Shown: piece by piece, positions 56,657 to 64,000 of the stretch
Layout: every line of letters starts with the position of its first letter
How positions within the stretch are numbered: position 1 is the first letter of the stretch
DNA from: Pseudomonas sp. BMS12
Lineage (GTDB): Bacteria; Pseudomonadota; Gammaproteobacteria; Pseudomonadales; Pseudomonadaceae
Direction: 5' to 3'
NCBI RefSeq assembly: GCF_001592875.1
Contig: NZ_LSOF01000002.1
Coordinates: 96,727 to 160,726 of the forward strand
Length of the DNA: 64,000 bases
Program-made: the position numbers and the translations under genes
The notes under the pieces: model-generated
What the model saw: the letters and a program-made list of their open reading frames with translations, nothing else
Databases searched by the model: none
Told to the model about the DNA's origin: nothing

Positions 56657-57193
56657 TTATACTGCTACGTCGAGAAAGCCCTGATGCTGCGCCAGCGCAT
56701 GTGGGCTGAACACCAGCCAGGGTCGCTCGCGCTGGAAAATGCCATGGATGAACGGCTGGATCGCCGCTTCCAGTGGCGGCAACTGCTCGGAGAAGGTATC
56801 CACCGGGAAGTGCTGCATGCCGAACACCTCGTCGACCGTCAGGCCGGCGAAGACTTCGTTGTGATCCACCACCAGCACCCGTCGCTGCTTGCGCAAGGGC
56901 GACAGGTCGCCACCGAAGAAACCGCACAGGTCCATGACCGGCAGCAGCCGACCACGCACGTTGGCCACGCCCTTGACCCAGCTCTTAACGCCAGGCAGCA
57001 GGGTATGTCGCGGCTCGTGCAGCACTTCGCCGATCTCGCCCATGGGCGCCACGAAGTAGCGCTCCCCCATGCGAAAGCCAATGCCACTCCAGGTCTGCAC
57101 CGTCTGCTGCTGCGACGGCAAGCCGGCAGCCAGCGAGCGACAGCGCTGATCGAGAGCGACGAGGAGCTGGAAAGGAGATTGTGCGTCCGACAT
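56657..57193 (-). CDS. pilI: PilI, CheW-like coupling protein
   Basis: 178 residues. CheW features: [48 protein letters not shown] and [25 protein letters not shown]. It couples PilJ to ChpA. It lies between pilH and pilJ, with gaps of 47 and 83 bases, in the conserved gene order. Confidence 0.95.
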   Translation of the reverse strand: MSDAQSPFQLLVALDQRCRSLAAGLPSQQQTVQTWSGIGFRMGERYFVAPMGEIGEVLHEPRHTLLPGVKSWVKGVANVRGRLLPVMDLCGFFGGDLSPLRKQRRVLVVDHNEVFAGLTVDEVFGMQHFPVDTFSEQLPPLEAAIQPFIHGIFQRERPWLVFSPHALAQHQGFLDVAV

Positions 57194-57240
57194 GCCGGCC
57201 TTGGTCTGTTCTTCTTATATGGCTACGGGCTGGCGCGGCT

Positions 57241-57606
57241 TTAGCCGGCCAGTACCGCATTGAGGGTTTTCATCAGGGTATCTTCATCCACCGGCTTGGT
57301 CAGGTAGTCGCGCGCGCCCTGGCGCTTGCCCCAGACCTTGTCGGTCTCCTGATCCTTGGTAGTGACGATGATTACCGGGATGTGACTGGTATCGGCATCC
57401 TTGGTCAGCTGACGGGTCGCCTGGAAGCCGTTGAGGCCCGGCATGACGATATCCATCAATACTGCATCGGGTTTTTCCTGGCGTGCCAGGGCGACGCCAT
57501 CGGCGCCATTCTCTGCCTTGAGTACCTGATGACCATGCTTTTCGAGCATGGCAGTCAGTTTGTACATTTCGGTCGGAGAGTCATCAACAATCAGAATACG
57601 AGCCAT
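57241..57606 (-). CDS. pilH: PilH, single-domain response regulator
   Basis: 121 residues from ATG 57606. Stand-alone CheY-type receiver: acidic pair in ILIVDDSPTEMYK, phosphoacceptor Asp52 in AVLMDIVMPGLNGF, and the Lys of DYLTKPVD. It opposes or balances PilG, being associated with pilus retraction and phosphate-sink function. It lies 45 bases after pilG. Confidence 0.97.
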   Translation of the reverse strand: MARILIVDDSPTEMYKLTAMLEKHGHQVLKAENGADGVALARQEKPDAVLMDIVMPGLNGFQATRQLTKDADTSHIPVIIVTTKDQETDKVWGKRQGARDYLTKPVDEDTLMKTLNAVLAG

Positions 57607-57651
57607 GAAGTTCCCCATTCGGAATAGGCGTCACCGGCTTGTGGCCGGAAA

Positions 57652-58059
57652 TCAGGAGGCTTGCTCCACCGGGACGAATTCGGGCACATGCGCCTTGATG
57701 GCACCGAGCAGCTCTTCCTTGCTGAATGGCTTGGTCAGGTACTGGTCGGAACCGACGATGCGTCCCTTGGCCTTATCGAACAAACCGTCCTTGGAGGACA
57801 GCATGATCACTGGCGTGGATTTGAAAGCACTGTTGTTCTTGATCAGAGCGCAGGTCTGATAGCCGTCGAGACGCGGCATCATGATGTCAACAAAGATAAT
57901 GCTCGGATGAGTATCGGCAATCTTGGCCAACGCATCGAAGCCATCTACCGCGGTGATGACCTCGCAGCCCACCTTCTTCAGCAGAGTCTCGGCGGTGCGA
58001 CGAATCGTTTTCGAATCGTCGATCACCATGACCCTCAAACCTTCGGAATGCTGTTCCAT
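57652..58059 (-). CDS. pilG: PilG, single-domain response regulator
   Basis: 135 residues from ATG 58059; a frame to 58089 adds ten residues not seen in other PilG proteins. Receiver motifs: VMVIDDSKTIRRTAETLLKK, phosphoacceptor Asp58 in IIFVDIMMPRLDGYQ, Thr/Ser switch at PVIMLSSKDG and Lys in YLTKPFSKEE. It promotes pilus extension and cAMP signalling through FimV/FimL-CyaB in P. aeruginosa. It heads the Pil-Chp operon and is divergent from gshB. Confidence 0.97.
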   Translation of the reverse strand: MEQHSEGLRVMVIDDSKTIRRTAETLLKKVGCEVITAVDGFDALAKIADTHPSIIFVDIMMPRLDGYQTCALIKNNSAFKSTPVIMLSSKDGLFDKAKGRIVGSDQYLTKPFSKEELLGAIKAHVPEFVPVEQAS

Positions 58060-58280
58060 GTCTGCCCTACCATCGCCTCGGTAATTCATTATTTTATCTT
58101 TACAGCACAGTGTGGCTGAGGCCGTAACACTGACGGGCTGCGCCCCGATCGTGCGGACTTTTTAGCACACTCTACTCATGCAATCTATAAGCCCCTAATA
58201 CTCGGGGTTTTTCTTGACCGGCGACGCCCCCGGCGCCACCCTTGCGCATCCCTTCGACCAGCCGTTAGCAGGTTTCCCCC

Positions 58281-59240
58281 ATGAGCATTCGCCTGGGGAT
58301 CGTCATGGATCCCATCGCCCAGATCAACTTCAAGAAGGACAGCTCCCTGGCCATGCTGCTGGCCGCCCAGGCCCGCGGCTGGTCACTGTTCTATATGGAG
58401 CAGAAAGACCTTTACCAGGGTGCCGGCGAGGCACGTGCCCGTATGCGCCCACTGCGCGTCTTCAACGACCCACAGCAGTGGTTCGAACTGGACGACGAGC
58501 AGGACGCCCCATTGAGCGAGCTGAACGTGATCCTGATGCGCAAGGATCCGCCCTTCGACATGGAGTTCGTCTACTCCACCTATCTGCTGGAACAGGCCGA
58601 GCGAGCCGGCTCGCTGATCGTCAACCGCCCGCAAAGCCTGCGCGACTGCAACGAGAAGCTGTTCGCCACCCTTTTCCCCCACTGCATGCCACCTACCCTG
58701 GTCAGCCGCAGGCCCGACATTCTGCGCGAGTTCGCCGAAACGCAGCGTGACATCATTCTCAAACCCCTGGATGGCATGGGCGGTTCTTCGATCTTTCGCC
58801 ACCGCGCCGGCGACCCCAACCTCTCGGTGATCCTGGAAACCCTGACTGCCCATGGCACCCAGCAGATCATGGCGCAAGGCTACCTACCGGCCATCAAGGA
58901 CGGCGACAAGCGCATTCTGATGATCGACGGCGAGCCGGTGCCCTACTGCCTGGCGCGCATCCCGGCCAAAGGCGAAACCCGCGGCAACCTTGCTGCCGGC
59001 GGCACTGGCGAGGCGCGACCGCTGACCGAGCGCGACCGCGAGATCGCCGCCGAAGTCAGCCCGGTGCTGCGTGAAAAAGGCCTGCTGTTCGTCGGCCTTG
59101 ACGTGATCGGCGAACACCTCACCGAGATCAACGTGACCAGCCCGACCTGCATCCGCGAGATCGACAAGGCCTACGACACCCGTATCGGCGAGCGCCTGAT
59201 GGACGCCATTGCCAGCAAGCTCGATGCACGCAAAGCTTGA
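58281..59240 (+). CDS. gshB: Glutathione synthetase
   Basis: 319 residues. It joins gamma-glutamylcysteine and glycine using ATP. Motifs: MSIRLGIVMDPIAQINFKKDSSLAMLLAAQARGW at the N-terminus, RKDPPFDMEFVYSTYLLE, and the ATP-grasp segments KPLDGMGGSSIFR, RILMIDGEPVPYCLARIP, GETRGNLAAGGTGEARPL and INVTSPTCIREID. Length is standard. It is the first gene of the plus-strand series that runs to pyrC'. Confidence 0.97.
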   Translation: MSIRLGIVMDPIAQINFKKDSSLAMLLAAQARGWSLFYMEQKDLYQGAGEARARMRPLRVFNDPQQWFELDDEQDAPLSELNVILMRKDPPFDMEFVYSTYLLEQAERAGSLIVNRPQSLRDCNEKLFATLFPHCMPPTLVSRRPDILREFAETQRDIILKPLDGMGGSSIFRHRAGDPNLSVILETLTAHGTQQIMAQGYLPAIKDGDKRILMIDGEPVPYCLARIPAKGETRGNLAAGGTGEARPLTERDREIAAEVSPVLREKGLLFVGLDVIGEHLTEINVTSPTCIREIDKAYDTRIGERLMDAIASKLDARKA

Positions 59241-59327
59241 TGCAGGTGGCAGCTTGGCGCTTGCAGCTTGCGAGTCGCCACGCTCAGCCGGCAGACTGCG
59301 CGACATCCTGAAGCCAGCCACTGCCAG

Positions 59328-60224
59328 ATGAACGCTGCCACCCGCATTCCCACCGAACTCGCCAGCCAAGGCGTCCGCCCCGCGGACCGCCTGGGCTTCA
59401 CCCTGCTTATTGCCACCCTGCTGCACCTGGCCCTGATCCTCGGCGTCAGCTTCACCCTGGCCAAACCCAGCGAAATCAGCAAGACCCTGGAAATCACCCT
59501 GTCCACCTTCAAGAGCCAGGAAAAACCCAAGGAAGCCGACTTCCTCGCCCAGGACAACCAGCAAGGCAGTGGCAGCCTGGAAAAGAAAGCAGCGCCCAAG
59601 ACCACCGAGCAGGCGCCGTTCCACGACACCCAGGTGAACAAGGTCACGCCGGCCGCAGCGCCGCCGCCGAGCAAGCCGCAGGAGGCGCCCAAGGCCGCAC
59701 TGGCCACGCGCAGCCCGCAGCAACAAAAGACCCCCGTCAAACGTGAAGAAAAGCAGCCCGAGCCCGACGCCCACCCCGCTCCCGTGTTCGACAGCTCGCA
59801 ACTGTCCATGGAGATCGCCAGCCTGGAGGCGCAGCTGGCGCAGGACGTCCAGCAATATGCCAAGCGCCCGAAGATCCTGCGCCTGAACGCAGCCTCGACC
59901 ATGCGCGACAAAGGGGCCTGGTACAAGGATGACTGGCGCAAGAAGGTCGAACGCGTCGGCAACCTCAACTACCCGGAAGAGGCCCGCCGCCAAAGGGTAT
60001 ACGGCAGCCTGCGCCTGCTGGTGGCGATCAATCGCGACGGCACCATCTACGAGGTGCAGATCCTCGAATCCTCCGGCCAGCAGGTCCTTGACCAGGCCGC
60101 CCTGCGCATTGTGCGCCTGGCCGCGCCCTTCGCCCCCTTCACCGGCGATCTGGCGGACATCGACCGCCTGGAAATCATCCGTACCTGGCGCTTCGAACGC
60201 GGCGACCGCCTGTCCAGCAACTAG
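59328..60224 (+). CDS. tonB3: TonB-family protein (TonB3-like)
   Basis: 298 residues from ATG 59328. A single N-terminal anchor (RLGFTLLIATLLHLALILGVSFTLA, about 21-45), then a Pro/Lys/Glu-rich periplasmic linker (KPQEAPKAALATRSPQQQKTPVKREEKQPEPDAHPAPVFD), and the C-terminal TonB domain (LNYPEEARRQRVYGSLRLLVAINRDGTIYEVQILESSG). The gene between gshB and algH next to pilG corresponds to tonB3 in P. aeruginosa, required for twitching motility. ExbB/ExbD genes are not nearby. Confidence 0.92.
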   Translation: MNAATRIPTELASQGVRPADRLGFTLLIATLLHLALILGVSFTLAKPSEISKTLEITLSTFKSQEKPKEADFLAQDNQQGSGSLEKKAAPKTTEQAPFHDTQVNKVTPAAAPPPSKPQEAPKAALATRSPQQQKTPVKREEKQPEPDAHPAPVFDSSQLSMEIASLEAQLAQDVQQYAKRPKILRLNAASTMRDKGAWYKDDWRKKVERVGNLNYPEEARRQRVYGSLRLLVAINRDGTIYEVQILESSGQQVLDQAALRIVRLAAPFAPFTGDLADIDRLEIIRTWRFERGDRLSSN

Positions 60225-60234
60225 CAGCCCGTCA

Positions 60235-60292
60235 CCACAGGTTCTGCTCGCCAACTCAGGCCTACCCAAAGCTTCGCGAACAAAGCCTGTGG
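60235..60292. repeat. Imperfect REP-like inverted repeat
   Basis: CCACAGGTTCTGCTCGC (60235-60251) and GCGAACAAAGCCTGTGG (60276-60292) are near-complementary (about 14 of 17 positions) and face each other between tonB3 and the YqgE gene. Probably a degenerate REP hairpin. Confidence 0.55.
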
Positions 60293-60347
60293 CGACAGGC
60301 ACCCCTGCAGCTTGAAGCCAGCCGCCTTAAGGCCGAAACTAGCGCTC

Positions 60348-60914
60348 ATGAAAACCGCTGCCAGCTACCTCAAGCATCACTTCCTGATCGCCATGCCGCA
60401 CATGGCCGATCCGCACTTCGCGCAAACCGTCACCTACCTGGTCGAACACAACGAGCAAGGCGCCATGGGCTTGGTGATCAACCGCCCCAATGGCCTCAAC
60501 CTGGCCGACGTGATGGAACAACTGCGCCCCGAAGAAACCCCGTCCAGCCTGTGCCAGAGCCTGCCGATATTCGCCGGCGGCCCGGTGCAGACCGACCGTG
60601 GCTTCGTCCTGCATCCCAGCGGGCCCAGCTACCAGGCCACCCTGGAGCTCGGCGAACTGGCGCTGTCCACCTCCCAGGACGTGCTGTTCGCCATTGCCGA
60701 CGGCCAGGGCCCCAGCCAGCACCTGATCACTCTCGGCTACGCCGGCTGGGAAGCCGGCCAACTGGAGCAGGAGCTGAGCGATAACGCCTGGCTGACCTGC
60801 CCGGCCGACAGTGAAATCCTCTTCGCCACTCCCTTTGACCAACGCCTGGGCGCCGCCGCCGCACGCCTGGGCATCAATCTCAGCCTGCTCACCGCCCAGG
60901 CCGGCCACGCATGA
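60348..60914 (+). CDS. algH: YqgE/AlgH family protein
   Basis: 188 residues from ATG 60348 (the frame to 60312 adds a poorly supported N-terminus). Family signature: [41 protein letters not shown], then [15 protein letters not shown] and [23 protein letters not shown]. Its biochemical role is uncertain, though it has been linked to alginate regulation (algH) in P. aeruginosa. It overlaps ruvX by 4 bases, suggesting coupled translation. Confidence 0.92.
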   Translation: MKTAASYLKHHFLIAMPHMADPHFAQTVTYLVEHNEQGAMGLVINRPNGLNLADVMEQLRPEETPSSLCQSLPIFAGGPVQTDRGFVLHPSGPSYQATLELGELALSTSQDVLFAIADGQGPSQHLITLGYAGWEAGQLEQELSDNAWLTCPADSEILFATPFDQRLGAAAARLGINLSLLTAQAGHA

Positions 60915-61342
60915 GCGCGCCGCCGCGCCTGCTGCTGGGCTTCGACTACGGCACCAAACAGATCGGCGTCGCCATCGGCCAGGCCATTACCGGCCAGGCC
61001 CGCGAGCTGTGCGTGCTCAAGGCGCAGAACGGCGTGCCGGACTGGCAGAAGGTCGAGGCCCTGATCAAAGAGTGGCAGCCGGATGCCATAGTCGTCGGCC
61101 TGCCGCTGAACATGGATGGCACGAAGAGCGAGATGAGCGAGCGCGCCGAGAAGTTCGCCCGCCGCCTCAACGGCCGCTACAACCTGCCGGTACATACCCA
61201 CGACGAACGCCTGACCACCTTCGAGGCCAAGGGCCAGCGCCTGGCGCAAGGCCAGCGCGGCGGCTACCGGGACAAGCCGGTAGACGCCCTGGCCGCCGCC
61301 CTGCTACTGGAAGGCTGGCTGGAACAGAATTTTTCGGACTGA
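60911..61342 (+). CDS. ruvX: RuvX/YqgF, pre-16S rRNA nuclease (Holliday resolvase-like)
   Basis: 143 residues. RNase H-type fold: [18 protein letters not shown] with the first catalytic Asp, [27 protein letters not shown] and the late [12 protein letters not shown] and [13 protein letters not shown] segments. It is required for 5' maturation of 16S rRNA in E. coli. It overlaps algH by 4 bases and precedes pyrR by 14 bases. Confidence 0.95.
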   Translation: MSAPPRLLLGFDYGTKQIGVAIGQAITGQARELCVLKAQNGVPDWQKVEALIKEWQPDAIVVGLPLNMDGTKSEMSERAEKFARRLNGRYNLPVHTHDERLTTFEAKGQRLAQGQRGGYRDKPVDALAAALLLEGWLEQNFSD

Positions 61343-61356
61343 CTGCGAGGAACGCC

Positions 61357-61866
61357 ATGACCCTGCCCGATCCCCAACAGCTGCTGCCACGCATGGCTGC
61401 CGACCTGCAGGCCCTGCTCCAGCGCCGCGGCGTCGATCAGGCTCACTTCATCGGCATCCGCACCGGCGGCGTCTGGGTTGCCGAGGCCCTGCTCGCCGAA
61501 CTCGGCCAGGAGCAGCCACTGGGCACCCTGGACGTCTCCTTCTACCGCGACGATTTCACCCAGAACGGCCTGCATCCGCAGGTACGCCCCTCGGCCCTGC
61601 CGTTCGAGATCGAAGGCCAGCATCTGGTGCTGATCGACGATGTACTGATGAGCGGCCGCACCATCCGAGCCGCGCTGAATGAGCTGTTCGACTACGGCCG
61701 CCCGGCCAGCGTGACCCTGGTCTGCCTGCTCGACCTGGAAGCCCGCGAACTGCCGATTCATGCCGACGTGCTCGGCGCCAGCCTCGCCCTGAGCCCACAG
61801 CAACGGGTAAAATTGTCCGGCCCCGCGCCGCTCGCCCTTGAGCTGCAAACCCTTACCGCATCCTAA
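61357..61866 (+). CDS. pyrR: PyrR, uracil phosphoribosyltransferase-type regulator
   Basis: 169 residues from ATG 61357 (GAGGA 6 bases upstream). PRTase features: [25 protein letters not shown] and PRPP loop [22 protein letters not shown]. In Pseudomonas it is linked to positive control of the pyr genes, unlike the attenuator role in Bacillus. It precedes pyrB by 11 bases. Catalytic or regulatory use here is not shown by sequence. Confidence 0.92.
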   Translation: MTLPDPQQLLPRMAADLQALLQRRGVDQAHFIGIRTGGVWVAEALLAELGQEQPLGTLDVSFYRDDFTQNGLHPQVRPSALPFEIEGQHLVLIDDVLMSGRTIRAALNELFDYGRPASVTLVCLLDLEARELPIHADVLGASLALSPQQRVKLSGPAPLALELQTLTAS

Positions 61867-61877
61867 GGCCTGCCACC

Positions 61878-62879
61878 ATGCCTACCGCCGCCTCGCGCTC
61901 GCTGCAGCTCAACGACCAGGGCCAGCTGCGCCACTTCCTTTCACTCGACGGCCTGCCCCGCGAGCTGCTGACGGAAATCCTCGACACCGCCGACTCCTTC
62001 CTCGAAGTCGGCGCCCGTGCGGTGAAGAAAGTCCCGCTGCTGCGTGGCAAGACCGTGTGCAACGTGTTCTTCGAGAACTCCACGCGCACCCGCACCACCT
62101 TCGAACTGGCCGCCCAGCGCCTGTCGGCCGACGTGATCAGTCTCAACGTGTCGACCAGCTCGACCAGCAAGGGCGAGACCCTATTCGACACCCTGCGCAA
62201 CCTGGAAGCCATGGCCGCCGACATCTTCGTCGTGCGCCATGCCGACTCCGGTGCCGCGCACTTCATCGCCGAACACGTGTGCCCGGATCTGGCCATCATC
62301 AACGGCGGTGACGGCCGTCACGCACACCCGACCCAGGGCATGCTCGACATGCTGACCATCCGTCGGCACAAGGGCGGCTTCGAGAATCTCTCGGTGGCGA
62401 TCGTCGGCGACATCCTGCACTCGCGGGTGGCGCGCTCCAACATGCTGGCGCTGAAGACCCTGGGCTGCCCGGACATCCGCGTGATCGGCCCGAAGACCCT
62501 GCTGCCGATCGGCATCGAACAGTATGGCGTCAGCGTTCATCACGACCTGGCCGAAGGCCTCAAGGACGTCGACGTGGTGATCATGCTGCGCCTGCAGCGC
62601 GAACGCATGCAGGGCGGCCTGCTGCCCAGCGAAGGCGAGTTCTACCGCCTCTACGGCCTCACCGAGCAGCGCCTCAAGCTGGCCAAGCCAGATGCCATCG
62701 TCATGCACCCCGGCCCGATCAACCGCGGCGTGGAGATCGAATCGGCGGTCGCCGACGGCGAGCGCTCGGTGATTCTCAACCAGGTTACCTACGGCATCGC
62801 GATCCGCATGGCCGTGCTGTCCATGGCCATGAGCGGCCAAGCCACCCAACGCCAACTGAATGCCGAGGAGCACAACTGA
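61878..62879 (+). CDS. pyrB: Aspartate carbamoyltransferase catalytic chain
   Basis: 333 residues. It makes carbamoyl aspartate in pyrimidine synthesis. Motifs: [20 protein letters not shown] (carbamoyl phosphate site), [48 protein letters not shown], and late [11 protein letters not shown] and [12 protein letters not shown]. It has an N-terminal extension of some 20 residues compared with E. coli PyrB, as in pseudomonads where it pairs with PyrC'. Its TGA overlaps the next ATG. Confidence 0.97.
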   Translation: MPTAASRSLQLNDQGQLRHFLSLDGLPRELLTEILDTADSFLEVGARAVKKVPLLRGKTVCNVFFENSTRTRTTFELAAQRLSADVISLNVSTSSTSKGETLFDTLRNLEAMAADIFVVRHADSGAAHFIAEHVCPDLAIINGGDGRHAHPTQGMLDMLTIRRHKGGFENLSVAIVGDILHSRVARSNMLALKTLGCPDIRVIGPKTLLPIGIEQYGVSVHHDLAEGLKDVDVVIMLRLQRERMQGGLLPSEGEFYRLYGLTEQRLKLAKPDAIVMHPGPINRGVEIESAVADGERSVILNQVTYGIAIRMAVLSMAMSGQATQRQLNAEEHN

Positions 62880-64000
62880 TGCGCAGCCGTATCCTCGGAG
62901 CCCGCGTGATCGACCCGGCCAGTGGCCTGGACCAGGTTCGCGACCTTTATCTGGACGGCGGCAAGCTGGCCGCCTTCGACCAGGCTCCGGCCGGCTTCAG
63001 TGCCGACCGTGAAATCGACGCCCGCGGCCTGATCGCCGCCCCCGGCCTGGTCGACCTGTCCGTCGCCCTGCGCGAGCCGGGCTACAGCCGCAAGGGCAGC
63101 ATCGCCAGCGAAACCCTGGCCGCCGCCGCCGGCGGCGTCACCAGCCTGTGCTGCCCGCCGCTGACCAAGCCGGTGCTGGACACCTCGGCCGTGGCCGAGT
63201 TGATTCTCGACCGTGCCCAGGAAGCCGGGCACACCAAGGTCTTTCCCATTGGCGCCCTGACCAAGGGCCTCGCCGGCGAGCAGCTGGCCGAGTTGGTGGC
63301 CCTGCGCGATGCCGGCTGCGTGGCCTTCGGCAACGGCCTGGCGCCGTTCGCCAACAACCGCACCCTGCGCCGCGCCATGGAGTACGCCGCCACCTTCGAC
63401 CTGACCCTGGTATTCCACGCCCAGGACGCCGACCTGGCCGAAGGCGGCCTGGCGCACGAAGGCGCCACCGCGAGCTTCCTCGGCCTGGCCGGCATTCCGG
63501 AAACCGCCGAGACCGTCGCCCTAAGCCGCGCCCTGCTGCTGGTCGAACAGAGCGGTGTGCGCGCGCACTTCAGCCAGCTGACCAGCGCCCGCGGCGCCGA
63601 GATGATCGCCACCGCCCAGGCCCGCGGCCTGCCGGTGACCGCCGATGTGGCCATGTACCAGCTGATCCTCACCGACGAGGCGCTGCTCGGCTTCTCCAGC
63701 CTCTATCACGTGCAGCCACCACTGCGTACGGCCTTCGACCGCGACGGCCTGCGCGAGGCAGTGAAGAGTGGCGTGATCGGCACCATCGCCAGCCACCACC
63801 ATCCCCACGAGGCCGACGCCAAGCTGGCCCCCTTCGGCGCCACCGAGCCCGGCATCAGCAGCGTCGAACTGCTGCTGCCGCTGGCCCTGACCCTGGTGCA
63901 GGACGGTCTGCTCGACCTGCCGACCCTGCTCGCCCGCCTGACCAGCGGCCCGGCCAGGGCCCTGCGCCTGCCCGCCGGGCGCCTGGCCGTCGGCGCACCG
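62879..64000 (+). CDS. pyrC': PyrC', non-catalytic dihydroorotase homologue, partial
   Basis: The first 374 residues are present; the gene runs off the window end. ATG 62879 overlaps the pyrB stop by one base. It has the amidohydrolase barrel of dihydroorotases, but the metal motif usually HxH is missing: GLVDLSVALREPG has Ser61 and Ala63 where His are needed. In P. putida and P. aeruginosa this subunit is inactive and is needed to assemble the PyrB holoenzyme. An active dihydroorotase must be elsewhere on the chromosome. Confidence 0.93.
   Translation, partial: MRSRILGARVIDPASGLDQVRDLYLDGGKLAAFDQAPAGFSADREIDARGLIAAPGLVDLSVALREPGYSRKGSIASETLAAAAGGVTSLCCPPLTKPVLDTSAVAELILDRAQEAGHTKVFPIGALTKGLAGEQLAELVALRDAGCVAFGNGLAPFANNRTLRRAMEYAATFDLTLVFHAQDADLAEGGLAHEGATASFLGLAGIPETAETVALSRALLLVEQSGVRAHFSQLTSARGAEMIATAQARGLPVTADVAMYQLILTDEALLGFSSLYHVQPPLRTAFDRDGLREAVKSGVIGTIASHHHPHEADAKLAPFGATEPGISSVELLLPLALTLVQDGLLDLPTLLARLTSGPARALRLPAGRLAVGAP

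Noticed and set aside
58190..58215. Terminator between pilG and gshB (CCCC...GGGG then TTTTT)
   Set aside because: The stem is 4 strong pairs plus weak extensions and lies between two divergent genes where no transcript should end; kept out as too weak.
62879..64000. Active dihydroorotase
   Set aside because: The HxH metal pair is replaced by Ser61 and Ala63, and the position directly after pyrB fits the known inactive PyrC' subunit.

Overview
The window looks like Pseudomonas chromosome (Gammaproteobacteria). Support comes from high GC, pseudomonad-type REP repeats, and two blocks whose gene order I recall from Pseudomonas genomes: tkt-epd-pgk-fba, and pilGHIJK-chpABCDE with gshB, tonB3, yqgE, ruvX and pyrRBC'. 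The species cannot be fixed from this sequence. I saw no rRNA, tRNA, CRISPR array, insertion sequence or phage gene.

Region 1 (1-12.4 kb) is accessory-like: the end of a YccS-type membrane protein, a BaiN/HI0933-type flavoprotein, a DJ-1/PfpI protein, an HDOD protein overlapping a periplasmic binding protein gene, two tandem secreted polyester hydrolase (PET hydrolase-like) paralogues with a divergent AraC-type regulator, a DinB-like protein, an ElaA-type acetyltransferase, a GreA/GreB-like protein, two more orphan binding proteins and a cNMP-binding/pseudo-rhodanese protein. Region 2 (12.6-16.3 kb) has a YgjP-type metallopeptidase and a compact type VI secretion cargo unit: PAAR protein, M15-like peptidase effector candidate and periplasmic immunity candidate, with overlapping reading frames. 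Region 3 (16.4-22.6 kb) is the minus-strand carbon cluster tkt-epd-pgk-(two small lipoproteins)-fba. Region 4 (22.7-34.3 kb) has a TDT-family transporter with a divergent LysR regulator, then the activated-methyl cycle: ArsR-methyltransferase regulator-metK, an S-adenosylhomocysteine (SAH) riboswitch ahead of ahcY, and metF. Between these lie ligB, a cytochrome c'-like lipoprotein and an acyl-CoA thioesterase; ppnN follows. Region 5 (34.3-42.8 kb) holds a fourth orphan binding protein, an RhlE helicase, YceI with cytochrome b561, bioA, rsmE and an alanine/glycine symporter. Region 6 (42.8-58.1 kb) is the complete Pil-Chp twitching chemosensory cluster, including a 2586-residue ChpA. Region 7 (58.3-64 kb) is gshB-tonB3-yqgE-ruvX-pyrR-pyrB-pyrC' (cut by the window end).

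The most interesting parts are (i) the duplicated polyester hydrolase genes, whose upstream regions share three blocks at identical spacing beside a divergent AraC regulator; (ii) the PAAR/M15-like/immunity unit, whose effector has a charged coiled coil inserted between the two halves of the metal site; (iii) apparent double sensing of SAH, by riboswitch at ahcY and by a protein regulator with a 28-bp perfect palindrome at metK; and (iv) a 3 x 78-residue near-identical repeat inside ChpA. All function calls come from reading motifs by eye; no database search was run.
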